Shown here one piece after another: positions 25,531 to 36,300 of a stretch of 64,000 nt of DNA. Made by a program: the position numbers and the translations under genes. Numbering within the stretch: the first letter of the stretch is position 1; the number at the start of each line of letters is the position of its first letter. Origin of the DNA: Pseudomonadota bacterium (GTDB lineage Bacteria > Pseudomonadota > Gammaproteobacteria > Xanthomonadales > Wenzhouxiangellaceae). The stretch lies in contig CP053448.1 in assembly GCA_013285445.1 (NCBI GenBank), positions 310,001-374,000 of the forward strand, in the 5' to 3' direction. The notes beneath the pieces are model-generated. The model was not told the origin of the DNA and did not search any database. It worked only from the letters and a program-made list of their open reading frames with translations.

Positions 25531-25836
25531 TCAAACGTCGCGGCTGCGTTCGTCGCGCACGCGCTGCTGGGCGCGACGAAAGCGATCCTCGATCTCGGCG
25601 TTGTCGAACATCGGCATCGGCTGATCCGGCTCGGGATCGGCGAGCACGTAGACGGCGCCGCAGTACTCGCACATTTCGCGGCCCGAACGATGCACCGGCA
25701 CGTAGACGCGCGGGTGGGCGTTCCAGACCTTCATGGCCGGGGTCGGGCACGACAGCGGCAGATCCTCCCAGCGGACCTCGTACTCTTCCTGTTGACAGGC
25801 GGGCTTGAGCTCTCCCTGCAGGCGTTTGGCAACCAT
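25531..25836 (-). CDS. CHCC-type zinc finger protein
   Basis: The protein has about 101 residues. The block SCPTPAMKVWNAHPRVYVPV followed by GREMCEYCGAVYVL contains the C-H-C-C ligands of the zf-CHCC family, related to the NDUFS6 mitochondrial complex I subunit and small bacterial proteins. An acidic, Arg-rich C-terminal tail follows. ATG 25836 (MVAKRLQ) is chosen because GAAAGGA precedes it by 5 nt; an upstream in-frame ATG would add 16 residues. Bacterial members are poorly characterised. Confidence 0.8.
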   Translation of the reverse strand: MVAKRLQGELKPACQQEEYEVRWEDLPLSCPTPAMKVWNAHPRVYVPVHRSGREMCEYCGAVYVLADPEPDQPMPMFDNAEIEDRFRRAQQRVRDERSRDV

Positions 25837-25976
25837 GGCAATCCTTTCGCGCGGGTCTTCAATCGAGAGTCCCGTATGGTACACCGACGTATCACCGGGC
25901 TGGCGGCCCGGTGTCGTTGTGGTGCGGACTGATACCCGTCAATCGCCGCCTTCATGAGGTCAGCTATCCTTGACCA

Positions 25977-26573
25977 ATGGCGCTTCGTCAGCGACGAATT
26001 TTGATCATTCAGGGTCATCCCGATCCGGCCGGCGGGCATTTCGGTCATGCCCTGGCCGAGGCCTACCGCCGGGGCGCATCGGCGGGCGGGCATCAAATCG
26101 ACGATGTGCGTCTGGCCGGCCTGGACTTCCCGCTCCTGGCCAGTGAAAAGGACTGGACCGGGGGAGCGCTGCCGTCAGTGCTGCGGCCGGTTCAGGAGAA
26201 GATCACACGGGCCGATCATCTGGTGATCATCTTTCCATTGTGGCTGGGCACGGCGCCAGCCCGGGTCAAGGGCTTCCTGGAACAGATCCTTCGGCCTGGA
26301 TTTGCGTTTGCCGCCGATGCCCGCAGCGGCATAGGGCAGCGTCTTCTCAAGGGGAAGTCGGCGCGAGTCATCATTACCATGGGCATGCCGGGCATGGTCT
26401 ACCGCTGCTATTTCGGGGCGCATGGTTACCGCAATCTCAAGCGCAATATCCTGCATTTCTGCGGAATACGACCGGTTCGCGCCTGTTTCGTGGGTCGCGT
26501 AGCCAGTGCAGCAGCGGGCCATCACCGGAAATGGCTCAGGCGGGCCGAAGCGCTGGGCCGCCGGGGCCACTGA
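25977..26573 (+). CDS. NAD(P)H:quinone oxidoreductase-like flavoprotein
   Basis: This 198-residue flavodoxin-like fold protein has IIQGHPDPAGGHFGHALAEA at the N-terminus and PLWLGTAPARVKGFLEQILR, the NQO1/KefF/MdaB-family pattern for FMN or FAD binding. It probably carries out two-electron reduction of quinones or similar acceptors. The C-terminal part is Arg/His rich. It is a single gene between divergent and co-directional neighbours with no clear operon. Confidence 0.8.
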   Translation: MALRQRRILIIQGHPDPAGGHFGHALAEAYRRGASAGGHQIDDVRLAGLDFPLLASEKDWTGGALPSVLRPVQEKITRADHLVIIFPLWLGTAPARVKGFLEQILRPGFAFAADARSGIGQRLLKGKSARVIITMGMPGMVYRCYFGAHGYRNLKRNILHFCGIRPVRACFVGRVASAAAGHHRKWLRRAEALGRRGH

Positions 26574-26699
26574 ACCGGGCTCCAGGGCGAGACTCGGCCT
26601 GCAAATCAGGCTACCATCAGCGCTTCCTAGAGCTATCCGTAACCCGGTCATCCGGATCGCAGATCGCACGAAACTGCAGAAACCAAGCCAGGAGGAAGG

Positions 26700-27395
26700 A
26701 TGAACTGCAATCTTTGTGGCAGCAAGAAGTTTGTCGACATGAAATCGAGACCGAATGTCCGCTGCAGCAAGTGTGGCTCCCTGGAACGGACGCGGCTGCT
26801 GTGGCTCTACCTCCAGAATATCCGGCTTGACGCTGAGAGCAGGGTCCTGCACCTGGCGCCTGAACGAGGGTTATTCGATGCGCTGTCCAGGCGGTTGAAA
26901 GCGGAGAATTACGTGGTCGCCGACATTGATCCGGAGCGCTACGCCTTCGCCAGAACCTGCCGGCGCATCGATTTGTGCGATCTGGATGACTGGCCATCCT
27001 GCGAGTTCGATCTGATTGTTCATTCGCATGTGCTCGAGCATTCACCCTGCAATATTGCCTATACGCTGTTTCATTTGCACCGAATGCTCAAGGACGATGG
27101 TCTGCACGTCTTTGTCGTTCCTTTCATGCGCGGCAAATACGACGAAAGCTTCCAGGACTTGAGCGACGAAGAGCGTCACGTCCGGTTTGGGCAGTTTGAT
27201 CACGTTCGCAGATTCGGGAACGACGATATTGCATCTCACCTGGGCAAGATCGTAAACGTCCCGGCCAGGTTCGATCCGGTTGAGCAGTTCGGTATGGAGG
27301 TTCTGCGCCAAGCCAATATCCCCGACAATCACTGGCGCGGATTTCACATTGGAACGGTTCTGATGCTCAGAAAGGACGATTACCGGCTGCGGTAG
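26700..27395 (+). CDS. SAM-dependent methyltransferase with N-terminal zinc ribbon
   Basis: This 231-residue protein starts with CNLCGSKKF (residues 3-11) and CSKCGSLER, a four-cysteine zinc ribbon. A class I methyltransferase domain follows (VLHLAPERGLFDAL, VVADIDPERY, DLIVHSHVLEHSP). The zinc ribbon plus LERTRLLWLYL resembles methyltransferases in glycan or surface polysaccharide clusters. AGGAGGAAGG immediately precedes the ATG. Its 3' end overlaps the convergent secreted protein gene by 29 nt. The substrate is unknown. Confidence 0.8.
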   Translation: MNCNLCGSKKFVDMKSRPNVRCSKCGSLERTRLLWLYLQNIRLDAESRVLHLAPERGLFDALSRRLKAENYVVADIDPERYAFARTCRRIDLCDLDDWPSCEFDLIVHSHVLEHSPCNIAYTLFHLHRMLKDDGLHVFVVPFMRGKYDESFQDLSDEERHVRFGQFDHVRRFGNDDIASHLGKIVNVPARFDPVEQFGMEVLRQANIPDNHWRGFHIGTVLMLRKDDYRLR

Positions 27396-29043
27396 CAGCC
27401 TTTGTCCAGATCAGGCCAATCAGCAGCAAACCGGCCACAAGCACCAGCCAGGCCGGGCCCGACGCGGCCGGAACGGCGATCGGGGCCAGGGCCGGTATGC
27501 CGCGGTTTTCCAGCTGAAACCGCACTTCGATCCCGCCTTCACCGGTCCGGGCGAGCACTTCGTGCTGTCCGGCGACGTCATTGGCCTGCACTTCGACCAC
27601 CGCCAGCCCGTCGGCATCGGTCGTTGCCGACTCGGCGGGCTGGCCGTTGGCAAACAGACCGCCAGCACCGGCTTCCTGGCTGACGAACTGCACCCATTGA
27701 CCGCCCAGCGGCTGCCCCCACTGATCGCTGACCCGGACCACAAGCGGTTCGGGGAATGCCCGGCCCACTTCGGTGACCTGGTTGCCGCCTGAGACCGCCG
27801 TCAGTATTGCGGCAGTGGGTCCGTCAAACCGCCGCCCGTAGATTCCGAAGCCGGACTCATCCTGGCCGATCGACTCCCAGACGACGTAAAATCCTCCGTC
27901 CGGCAGCATGTCGACGTCGGGGAAATCCTGAAAGGCTTCCGCTTCCTGGCTGACGCGGAATGGGTCGCCATGAAACGCACCGCTGGCATCGAGCCGTCGC
28001 GCGTAGATGCCCTGTAGCTTGAAGTCTTCGGGCAGACTTTGCCAGACTACGATATGGCTGCCGTCCGGGCCGGCACCGATGGCGGGCAGATCCTGGATGC
28101 CTTCGTCGAACTGGTTGACCTGAAGTTCGTCACCGAGAGGATCGCAATGGCGGTCGAAATGACGCAGCATGATCCGGCGGTATTCAAACGAGCTGCGCCC
28201 GGCATTGTCGTGCCAGGCGACGGCGAAGCCGCGATCGCCCAAGCCGACCACGCGCGGCTGGCTCTGCGCACCGTCGATTGACTGATTAATCTGAAACTCG
28301 CCGCCACCATCACCGTCGGCCGTCAGGCAGCGCCCGAAAATGCCCCAGCTCTCACCGTCCTGCTCGCTGCTTTGCCAGACGATCATGTAGCGCCCGTCGG
28401 CGTTGCGGGCGAGATCGACGCGGCGCTGGTTGGTGTTCTGGTACTGGCTGATCCGCTCGATCGCGCCGCTGGGCGTGCCGTCGGAAGACATGAACCGGCC
28501 GTGGATGCTCAGCGTGTCGTCGAAGATACCGCGCCCCTCCCAGACGACGAGAAAGCCTCCGTTGGGTGCGCCGGCGATGCGCGGCAGAATCTGAAGGTCC
28601 TCGGACATACCGCCAATCGGCAAATCGGCGCTGATCGGCATGCCGCTGCTGGTAAAACGGCGCGCGTGAATGCCGTGGCTGGCGCCGCTGCGATCGCCAC
28701 CGTTCCATGCGACGACGAAATCACCCTCGGGCAGGGCCGCAAGATGCTGTCCGTCCTGGCGCCCGCCGGTGAACACGTTGACCTGAAACTCGTCACCCTG
28801 GGCCTGCCCGCTCGCGCTCAGTGCCCGGGCGAAGATATCCCAGCCAGCTGCGGCCTGGTTGCGCGACTGCCAGACCACCAGCGTGTTGCCGCTCTGATGG
28901 CTCGCCAGCAGGGGTACCCGCTGGTCGTTGGCTTCGTGCGTGTTGATCCGGAATTCATCGCCGGCAAACGAACCGGGCGCTGCATCGACAAGGCCCGATA
29001 CGGCGCAGAACAGAGTCGCAGCGAAGGGTAGGAGCCGGATCAT
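27367..29043 (-). CDS. secreted repeat protein with IPTL-like C-terminal anchor
   Basis: This 558-residue protein has a signal peptide (MIRLLPFAATLFCAVSGLVDA). Six or seven degenerate repeats of about 55 residues follow, built on the pattern 'FQVN...GFVVVWES...GIYARRFD', probably a beta-propeller-like fold. A bacterial Ig-like domain (about 430-515) comes next. The C-terminal end has IPALAPIAVP, one hydrophobic segment and a short KAATAAGNRPF tail, similar to IPTL-type sorting signals. ATG 29043 is chosen because it starts the signal peptide; the open frame further upstream lacks coding character. It is likely displayed on the cell surface. Function is unknown. Confidence 0.8.
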   Translation of the reverse strand: MIRLLPFAATLFCAVSGLVDAAPGSFAGDEFRINTHEANDQRVPLLASHQSGNTLVVWQSRNQAAAGWDIFARALSASGQAQGDEFQVNVFTGGRQDGQHLAALPEGDFVVAWNGGDRSGASHGIHARRFTSSGMPISADLPIGGMSEDLQILPRIAGAPNGGFLVVWEGRGIFDDTLSIHGRFMSSDGTPSGAIERISQYQNTNQRRVDLARNADGRYMIVWQSSEQDGESWGIFGRCLTADGDGGGEFQINQSIDGAQSQPRVVGLGDRGFAVAWHDNAGRSSFEYRRIMLRHFDRHCDPLGDELQVNQFDEGIQDLPAIGAGPDGSHIVVWQSLPEDFKLQGIYARRLDASGAFHGDPFRVSQEAEAFQDFPDVDMLPDGGFYVVWESIGQDESGFGIYGRRFDGPTAAILTAVSGGNQVTEVGRAFPEPLVVRVSDQWGQPLGGQWVQFVSQEAGAGGLFANGQPAESATTDADGLAVVEVQANDVAGQHEVLARTGEGGIEVRFQLENRGIPALAPIAVPAASGPAWLVLVAGLLLIGLIWTKAATAAGNRPF

Positions 29044-29264
29044 GAGGCAGGGTTCTTTAATCTGTTCTGGTCGTCGGTCGCGCCAATCGACGCTCAGCCT
29101 ATCATGAACCGCGTGGCCCGCCAGGGCCTGGCGCGTTCGGGGCGGAGATTGCCATTGACGCGCCAAAAGGCTATGTTTGGCGAGCCTCAGTGCCGCCGGT
29201 TTCGACACAGGTTGCCGCCGTGCCGTGCAGAGTTCGATCTACTTTATCGAGAAGGATCCAGATC

Positions 29265-32200
29265 ATGAAATTATTTCGATCAGTCGTCCTGTCCGCCGCG
29301 CTGGCGGCACTGGCTCTTGGCGCGGCCTGGGAATCGTCGGCGCAAACGCCGGATGGGTCGATGGCCGGGCGTGATGCACCGGTATCCGGGCAGTCGCTCC
29401 GGATCCGCCTGCAGCAGGCCGAATTCGATCCCCTGCTCGAAGTGCCCGCCCTTCCCCCGCAGCTGACCTGGACCGGGCCGTCGTCCGGGGACGTCGACTA
29501 CTTTATCGTGCAGTTCGAGGGCCCGATTCGATCGGACTGGCGCAAGCGTCTGGAGCAGATCGGTGCCGAGGTCATGGACTACGTCCCGGATTTTGCCTAT
29601 CTGGTGCGCATGGCGCCGAATGCCGTCACCGCGGCTCGCCAGCTGGCGCCAGTGCGCTGGGTGGGTCGCTACGAGCCGGCGTTTCGGCTGAGCAATGAAC
29701 TGATCGATGCACTGCCGGATGCGCGCGCGGGATTCCGTGAGGCACTGGTCGTGCGCCTGTTCCCCGGCGAACCCGTGGAGCAGCTGACCGGAGAACTTGT
29801 CTCGCAGGGCGCGCAGATTGCCCGTCGGCATGCCGATACCGGCGGCGGGGTCATCTTTCGCCTGAGCGTGCCGCAAACCGCCGTTGTCGATCTCGGCCGG
29901 ATCCGGGGCGTGGCCTGGATCGAGCCCGAGCGTGAGCCCGCCTATCACAATGAAGTGGCGCGCAGCAACGCGATCATGGCCAAGGACCAGGTCGAGACCG
30001 ACCTCGGGCTTTTTGGTGGTAATCAGATCGTGGCGGTCGGCGATACCGGCTTGAGCACCGGCAACGCCGCGACCGTGCACAGCGATTTTTCCGGACGAGT
30101 GGTCGGCGGCACCTGGGGGCCGGGTGGCTGCGGCACCTGGGCCGATAACCACTCGCACGGCACGCACGTGGCCGGATCGGTGCTCGGCAGCGGCTTTCGC
30201 AGCGGTGCCGATATCCCCAACCAGGACTACAGTGGCTCCAATGCCGGTATCGCGCCGGAAGCCGGTCTGTACGTCTGGAGTTTCTGCAACGACTTCAGCG
30301 GGCTGCCGGGCGCACCCTACAACGACTACTACGGCGTTCTGCGTGCGGTCGATACGACACTGCGCACCAACACCAATTCCTGGGGATACACGAGCGGCTT
30401 CGGGCAGTACAACACCTTCACCCGCGAGACCGACCGTTTCGTTCGTAACAATGAAGACATGGTCATTCTGTATTCGGCCGGCAACAGCGGCACGGACGCC
30501 AATTCCAACGGCGTCGTCGATCCCGGTTCGATCGGGATGCCCGGAACGGCCAAGAACGTGATTACCGTTGGCGCGTCGGAAAACGTCCGGGCCACCAACT
30601 CGTTTACCTGGGGTGCGGCCTGGCCCAGTGATTTTCCCGCCAACCCGATCAATTCGGATGCCGTGGCCAATAACGCCAGCGGCATGGCGGCCTTTTCGAG
30701 TCGCGGGCCCACCCTGAGCGGGCGCATCAAGCCTGATGTGGTTGGCCCCGGAACCAATATCGTTTCAACCCGAAACGAGAGCACCGGCAGCGGCTGGGGC
30801 GTCTACGACACCTATTACCTGTACATGGGCGGAACCAGCATGTCCACACCGCTGGTCGCCGGCGCCAGTGCCATCGTGCGCGAGTACTTCCAGACCGTCC
30901 ATGGCACGGACCCCACGGCCGCACTGGTCAAGGGTCTGCTGGTCAACGGCGCCTACGACATGACTCCAGGACAGTACGGTGCCGGGGCAACGCAGGATGT
31001 GACCCAGCGCCCGGACAACAATCAGGGCTGGGGCCGGGTGGACCTGGCCAACAGCTTGATCTACAGCGGCAATCGAACGCTGTGGTTCGAAGAGCATGCC
31101 GGGCTGGGTACCGGGCAGAGTTACCAGGTCAGTCTCGACGCGATTGCCTCGGCCACGCCACTGCGGTTTACCCTGGTCTGGACCGACTATCAGGGTACCG
31201 AGGCGAGCCATGGCGTCCTGGTCAACGATCTCGATCTGGTTGTCGAAGATCCCAACGGCATCGTGCATCGCGGCAATCAGGTCCTGACCGGCGGCTCAGC
31301 CGACAGGAACAACAATATCGAAGGCATCGACCTGGCGCCCATCGCCGGCACCTACACGATGACCATCGAAGGCTTCAATGTGCCGCAGGGCCCGCAGCCG
31401 TTCGCGCTGGTCGTCAGCGGCGATATTCAGACCGGGCCGGTTGGCACGCTGGATGGCCTGGTCGACGACGGAAGCAATCCGCTGGCCAACGCGACCGTCA
31501 CGGCAGTTGGCCCGGTTACCCAGTCGGACCTGACCGATGGCGCGGGCAACTACTCGATGACGCTGCCGGCGGGGGTGTATGACGTCACCGCCAGTCTGAG
31601 CGGGCACAGCCCGCAAACGGTCAGCGGAGTCACCGTGACCGATGGTGGCCTGACCACCCAGAACTTCAGCCTGGCGGTCATTCCTTCGGCCACGGTAACG
31701 GTCTGCAACACGCCGAATCTGGCGATTCCGGATGGGGATCCGGCCGGCGTCGACGATGCGATGGCGATTGGCGTCAGTGAGAACATTCTGGACGTCAATG
31801 TCTACATTCAGGGCACCCACAGCTGGGTTGGTGACCTCGCTTTCAGGCTGACGCACCCGAACGGCAGCGCGCAGGCGATGGTGGTCGATCGGCCCGGCGT
31901 GCCGACGTCCACCTATGGATGCAGCGGCAGCAATTTCGATCTGTGGACTGATGACGAGGGCACGGACGGCCCGGTCGAGGACCAGTGCGCGGGTTCCCCA
32001 CCGGCGCTGTTTGGCAACCCCACGCCCAACGATCCGCTGTCGGTGTTTGACGGGCTTCCGGCCAACGGCAGCTGGACGCTGAACGCATCCGACAGCGTCA
32101 CCCCGGATCCCGGAACGCTGGTGGAGTGGTGCCTGGAGATTACCCACGCGGTAACCACGCCGGGCCCGCATACGGTGACCGCATCGGTCGGCGGGGGCAG

Positions 32201-33122
32201 CGGCACGATCACGCCGGCAAGCCAGTCGGTCGATCACGGCAACTCGGCCAGTTTCACCGTGACGCCGGATCCCGGCTGGTCGGTGGACACGGTCACGGGT
32301 GATACCTGCACGCCGATCGATGCCGGCGGCGGCAGCTGGACGGCGGCCAACATCACCGCGGCCTGCGCGGTGACGGCGAGCTTCCAGATCAACAGCTACA
32401 CGGTGACCGCATCGGTCGGCGGGGGCAGCGGCACGATCACGCCGGCAAGCCAGTCGGTCGACCACGGCAACTCGGCCAGTTTCACTGTCACGCCGGATCC
32501 CGGCTGGTCGGTGGACACGGTCACGGGTGATACCTGCACCCCGATCGATGCCGGCGGGGGCAGCTGGACGGCGGCCAACATCACGGCGGCCTGTGCGGTG
32601 ACGGCCAGCTTCCAGATCAACAGCTACACGGTGACCGCATCGGTCGGCGGCGGCAGCGGCACGATCACACCGGCAAGCCAGTCGGTCGACCACGGCAACT
32701 CGGCCAGTTTCACCGTGACGCCGGATCCCGGCTGGTCGGTGGACACGGTCACGGGCGATACCTGCACGCCGAGCGATGCCGGCGGCGGCAGCTGGACGGC
32801 GGCCAACATCACGGCGGCCTGTGCGGTGACGGCCAGCTTCCAGATCAACAGCTACACGGTGACCGCATCGGTCGGCGGGGGCAGCGGCACGATCACGCCG
32901 GCAAGCCAGTCGGTCGACCACGGCAACTCGGCCAGTTTCACTGTCACGCCGGATCCCGGCTGGTCGGTGGACACGGTCACGGGTGATACCTGCACCCCGA
33001 TCGATGCCGGCGGGGGCAGCTGGACGGCGGCCAACATCACCGCGGCCTGTGCCGTTGAAGCCGGGTTTGTACCGCAGACCGACGAGGTGTTCGAAGACCG
33101 GTTCGAGTTCAGCGGACCATAG
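29265..33122 (+). CDS. secreted S8 (subtilisin-like) serine protease with P-domain and 76-residue repeats
   Basis: This 1285-residue protein has a signal peptide (1 to about 26), an N-terminal pro-region, and an S8 domain at about 250-560 with catalytic D260 (VAVGDTG), H298 (HGTHVAG) and S525 (GGTSMSTP). N407 in SAGNSG holds the oxyanion. A C-terminal beta domain, a carboxypeptidase-regulatory-like domain (about 725-805) and a proprotein-convertase P-like domain (about 810-965) follow. Four 76-residue repeats come next and the tail is EVFEDRFEFSGP. The ATG at 29265 follows GAGAAGGATCC and begins the signal peptide. It is probably an extracellular protease. Confidence 0.9.
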   Translation: MKLFRSVVLSAALAALALGAAWESSAQTPDGSMAGRDAPVSGQSLRIRLQQAEFDPLLEVPALPPQLTWTGPSSGDVDYFIVQFEGPIRSDWRKRLEQIGAEVMDYVPDFAYLVRMAPNAVTAARQLAPVRWVGRYEPAFRLSNELIDALPDARAGFREALVVRLFPGEPVEQLTGELVSQGAQIARRHADTGGGVIFRLSVPQTAVVDLGRIRGVAWIEPEREPAYHNEVARSNAIMAKDQVETDLGLFGGNQIVAVGDTGLSTGNAATVHSDFSGRVVGGTWGPGGCGTWADNHSHGTHVAGSVLGSGFRSGADIPNQDYSGSNAGIAPEAGLYVWSFCNDFSGLPGAPYNDYYGVLRAVDTTLRTNTNSWGYTSGFGQYNTFTRETDRFVRNNEDMVILYSAGNSGTDANSNGVVDPGSIGMPGTAKNVITVGASENVRATNSFTWGAAWPSDFPANPINSDAVANNASGMAAFSSRGPTLSGRIKPDVVGPGTNIVSTRNESTGSGWGVYDTYYLYMGGTSMSTPLVAGASAIVREYFQTVHGTDPTAALVKGLLVNGAYDMTPGQYGAGATQDVTQRPDNNQGWGRVDLANSLIYSGNRTLWFEEHAGLGTGQSYQVSLDAIASATPLRFTLVWTDYQGTEASHGVLVNDLDLVVEDPNGIVHRGNQVLTGGSADRNNNIEGIDLAPIAGTYTMTIEGFNVPQGPQPFALVVSGDIQTGPVGTLDGLVDDGSNPLANATVTAVGPVTQSDLTDGAGNYSMTLPAGVYDVTASLSGHSPQTVSGVTVTDGGLTTQNFSLAVIPSATVTVCNTPNLAIPDGDPAGVDDAMAIGVSENILDVNVYIQGTHSWVGDLAFRLTHPNGSAQAMVVDRPGVPTSTYGCSGSNFDLWTDDEGTDGPVEDQCAGSPPALFGNPTPNDPLSVFDGLPANGSWTLNASDSVTPDPGTLVEWCLEITHAVTTPGPHTVTASVGGGSGTITPASQSVDHGNSASFTVTPDPGWSVDTVTGDTCTPIDAGGGSWTAANITAACAVTASFQINSYTVTASVGGGSGTITPASQSVDHGNSASFTVTPDPGWSVDTVTGDTCTPIDAGGGSWTAANITAACAVTASFQINSYTVTASVGGGSGTITPASQSVDHGNSASFTVTPDPGWSVDTVTGDTCTPSDAGGGSWTAANITAACAVTASFQINSYTVTASVGGGSGTITPASQSVDHGNSASFTVTPDPGWSVDTVTGDTCTPIDAGGGSWTAANITAACAVEAGFVPQTDEVFEDRFEFSGP
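32172..33052 (+). repeat. array of four 228-bp coding repeats in the S8 protease gene
   Basis: Units begin at 32172, 32400, 32628 and 32856, exactly 228 bp apart, each encoding 76 residues of the form TVTASVGGGSGTITPASQSV...ASFQINSY. Copies are nearly identical; the third has an Ile-to-Ser change in CTPIDAG, and the fourth diverges after about 33052 into the C-terminal tail. They resemble divergent InlB-type beta repeats. The same unit occurs in the adjacent M36 gene. Confidence 0.95.
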
Positions 33123-33366
33123 GGCAGCGTTGTGACAGGCGGGGCCGGACATCGGCTCCGTCTTGCACCTTGATGCCGTCTGATCGGGTGGTCTGGCTTG
33201 ACATGGTTTCCGTTTCCTATGATCCTTGCCCGGTTTGTGCCTGGTCTACTGACTGTCTGTCCGGCGTGGGGGCGTTCGGGAGCGCATTCTGGTGGGCCAC
33301 TGCGTTTGCGGCGGACTGTGCAAACCGTATCGTCCGCTCTTGTTGATCCACAATGAGGGAATTTCA

Positions 33367-36300
33367 ATGTTCATGATGTCATGCCGGCTGGCGAGCGCTG
33401 TCAGTGGACTACTGTTTGTGGTGCTGCTTACCGTTGTCCCGGGCGCGGTATCGGCGTCCCAGGACCCCGATACACTCCAGGGCCCCGAACTGATCGCCTA
33501 CCAGGCCGCCATGGACCATGTCCGTGAACAGCTGCCGCAGCTCGGCCTTTCAGCCGACGATATCGCCGATCTGCGAATCAGTGATCTTTACACCAGCAAG
33601 CACAATGGCGTGACGCATGTCTATCTGCATCAGCACGCCAACGGCATCGAAATCCACAATGCGCTGATCAACATCAATGTCATGCCGGACGGTTCGATTC
33701 TGCATTCCGGCAACCGGGCCTACGGCATGCTGGCCAAGCATGGTCTGGACGCCGACCCGACCGTTTCTGCCCGGCAGGCCGTCGAACTGGCCGCTGAAGC
33801 AGCCGGTCTGACCCTGCTTGAGCCGCTCGATGTCGTGACAGCGCCTGCCGGTGACAATCGCGCGGTGGTGTTTAGTGATGGCGGTATTGCTCTTGAGCCG
33901 ATTCCGGCACGGTTGGCGTATGTCCCCGACGAGCGCGGGCAGCTTCACCTGGCCTGGCGGGTCGAGATCTATGAGCTGAGTGCGACACACTACTGGATGA
34001 CCTTCATTGATGCGCGCGATGGGCGCGTCATCTCGAGCGAAGACCAGGTCGTGCACGATCGCTGGAGTCACGGCGATGATTCCGAAACCGGGGCAAGCCC
34101 GACAACGCATGACGCTCACGACAGCCAGACCGGATCGAGGTCGGCGCCGCTGCCGGTCAGCGGGGGTGCGTTGCAGAGCCCGAGCGACGGATCGAGTTAC
34201 CGCGTATTCGAGATGCCGAAAGGGCATCCCGATGACGGTCCGCGCACTCTGGTGTCGGAGCCGGCACTTGCCGCCGCCTCCCCGTTCGGCTGGCACGATA
34301 TCAATGGCGCTGTTGGCGCCGAATACACGATTACGCGCGGCAATAACGTTCACGCCTATCAGGACAGCAACGCCAGCAACTCCTCGTCGGGCGACGAGCC
34401 CGACGGCACGGCCAGCCTGACCTTTGATTTTCCGCTCAATCTCAGCCAGGCCCCATCGCAGTATGTCGACGCGGCAGTCGTCAATCTGTTCTACTGGAAC
34501 AGCCTGCACCACGATCTGAGCTACGTGCGCGGCTTTGACGAGGCTGCCGGCAATTTTCAGGTCAATAACTACGGTAACGGCGGGGCGGGCGGCGACGACG
34601 TGCGGGCCGAGGCGCAGGATGGCGCCGGCACCAACAACGCCAACTTCTTTACCCCGACTGACGGTTCCAGGCCGCGCATGCAGATGTTTATCTGGAACCA
34701 GACCAGCCCCGATCGCGACGGCGATCTCGATGCCGGCATTGTCCTGCACGAATACGGTCACGGGATTTCCATCCGCCAGACCGGTGGACCCGGCAATTCA
34801 TCGTGCCTTTCGAACTCGGAACAGGCCGGTGAGGGCTGGAGTGACTGGCAGACCATCATCTACACCGCCAAGAGCGGTGATACCGGTGCCACGCGCCGCG
34901 GCGTGGGAACCTACGTGCTGGGTCAGCCAGTCGACGGCAACGGCATTCGCGCCTATCCCTACAGCACCGACATGGGCATCGATCCGCGGACCTATGCCGA
35001 TACACAGACGGCCGCGGTTCCCCATGGCGTCGGTTCGATCTGGACCGCCATCATCTGGGAGGTGTACTGGAACCTGGTCGACCAGTACGGTTTCAATCCC
35101 GATTTCTACGCTGACTGGAGCCAGGGCGGCAACCTGCTGGCCATGCAGCTGGTCAACGACGGCCTGAAGCTGCAGCCCTGCAGCCCGGGTTTCGTCGATG
35201 CCCGCGATGCCATCCTGGCCGCCGACCAGGCTCTGACCGGTGGTGCCAACCAGTGCCTGCTGTGGGAAGGGTTTGCCAAGCGTGGCCTGGGCTTCAGCGC
35301 TGATCAGGGCAGTTCGGGCAGCAACAGCGACAACACCGAGGCCTTTGATCTGCCGGCGTCGTGTGAATTCGGCGTCGTCACGCCACCCGAACAGACGGCT
35401 TGCGCGGGCGATCCGGTGGACTATGATGTGACCCTGGGTGGTGCGTGGACGGCGCCGGTCAACCTGTCGGCCATCGGCAACCCCGGCAGTGCCAGCTTCA
35501 GCCCGAACCCGGTGTCGGCGCCCGGCAGCTCGATCCTGACGATTGGCAGCACCGGCGGCGAGGCCGCGGGCGTCTACAACTTCGATGTCCAGGCCGCCGA
35601 CGGTTCGACCACCGAGACCTTCCCGCTGTCGCTCGAGCTGTTCGAGCAGGCGCCGGCCGGGGCCTCGCCGAGCTCGCCTGCGAACGGCGCCGGCGGCGTG
35701 CCGTTCCGGCCGACCCTGAGCTGGACAACCGCGGCGGGGGCCTCCGACTATCTGGTCGAGGTTGCCACGGACGCCGGCTTCGTCAACGTTGTCTATTCGG
35801 TGACCGTCCCGGGCACCTCGCACCAGGTCGCTTCGGCCCTCGCCGCCGATACCGAGCACTTCTGGCGGATCCAGCCGCTCAATCCCTGCGGCGCCGGCAC
35901 GCTGTCTTCGGCCTTCAGCTTCACCACCGCCAGCTCCTCGCTGGTCTGCGGCGGCATCGCCGACTTCGAATCGGGGATTCCGGGGGACTGGACCGTCACC
36001 GACGATTCGCCGAGCGGCAACGGCATCACCTGGACGACCACCGACGCAACCGAGTGCGGTTTCGCCAACCAGACCAGCGGGTCCGGCGTGGCGGCCTGTG
36101 CCGACAGTGATTTCCCCGGATCAGGTGGTTCGCCGGCCTACGATACGTCGCTGGTCACGCCTCCGATTGACCTGTCGGGCGTGACATCCGCGGCGATGGA
36201 CGTCGGCACCTACTTCCAGTACTTCAACGACTCGCAGCTCAACATCGAAGTCTGGAACGGCTCGGGCTGGGATATCGCCTGGTCGGTCAACACGACCGGA

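Noticed and set aside
32172..33052. Possible CRISPR array
   Set aside because: Units are 228 bp, adjacent and coding, with no short repeat/spacer alternation.
31296..33152. Long minus-strand open frame (618 codons) opposite the protease repeats
   Set aside because: The 228-bp repeat length is a multiple of three, so the antisense frame stays open in every copy. The product is Arg/Ala/Gly-rich low-complexity sequence with no domain, and the sense strand has a clear protease.
33198..33223. Promoter-like TTGACA and TATGAT before the M36 gene
   Set aside because: The spacing is only 14 nt, too short for a sigma70 promoter.
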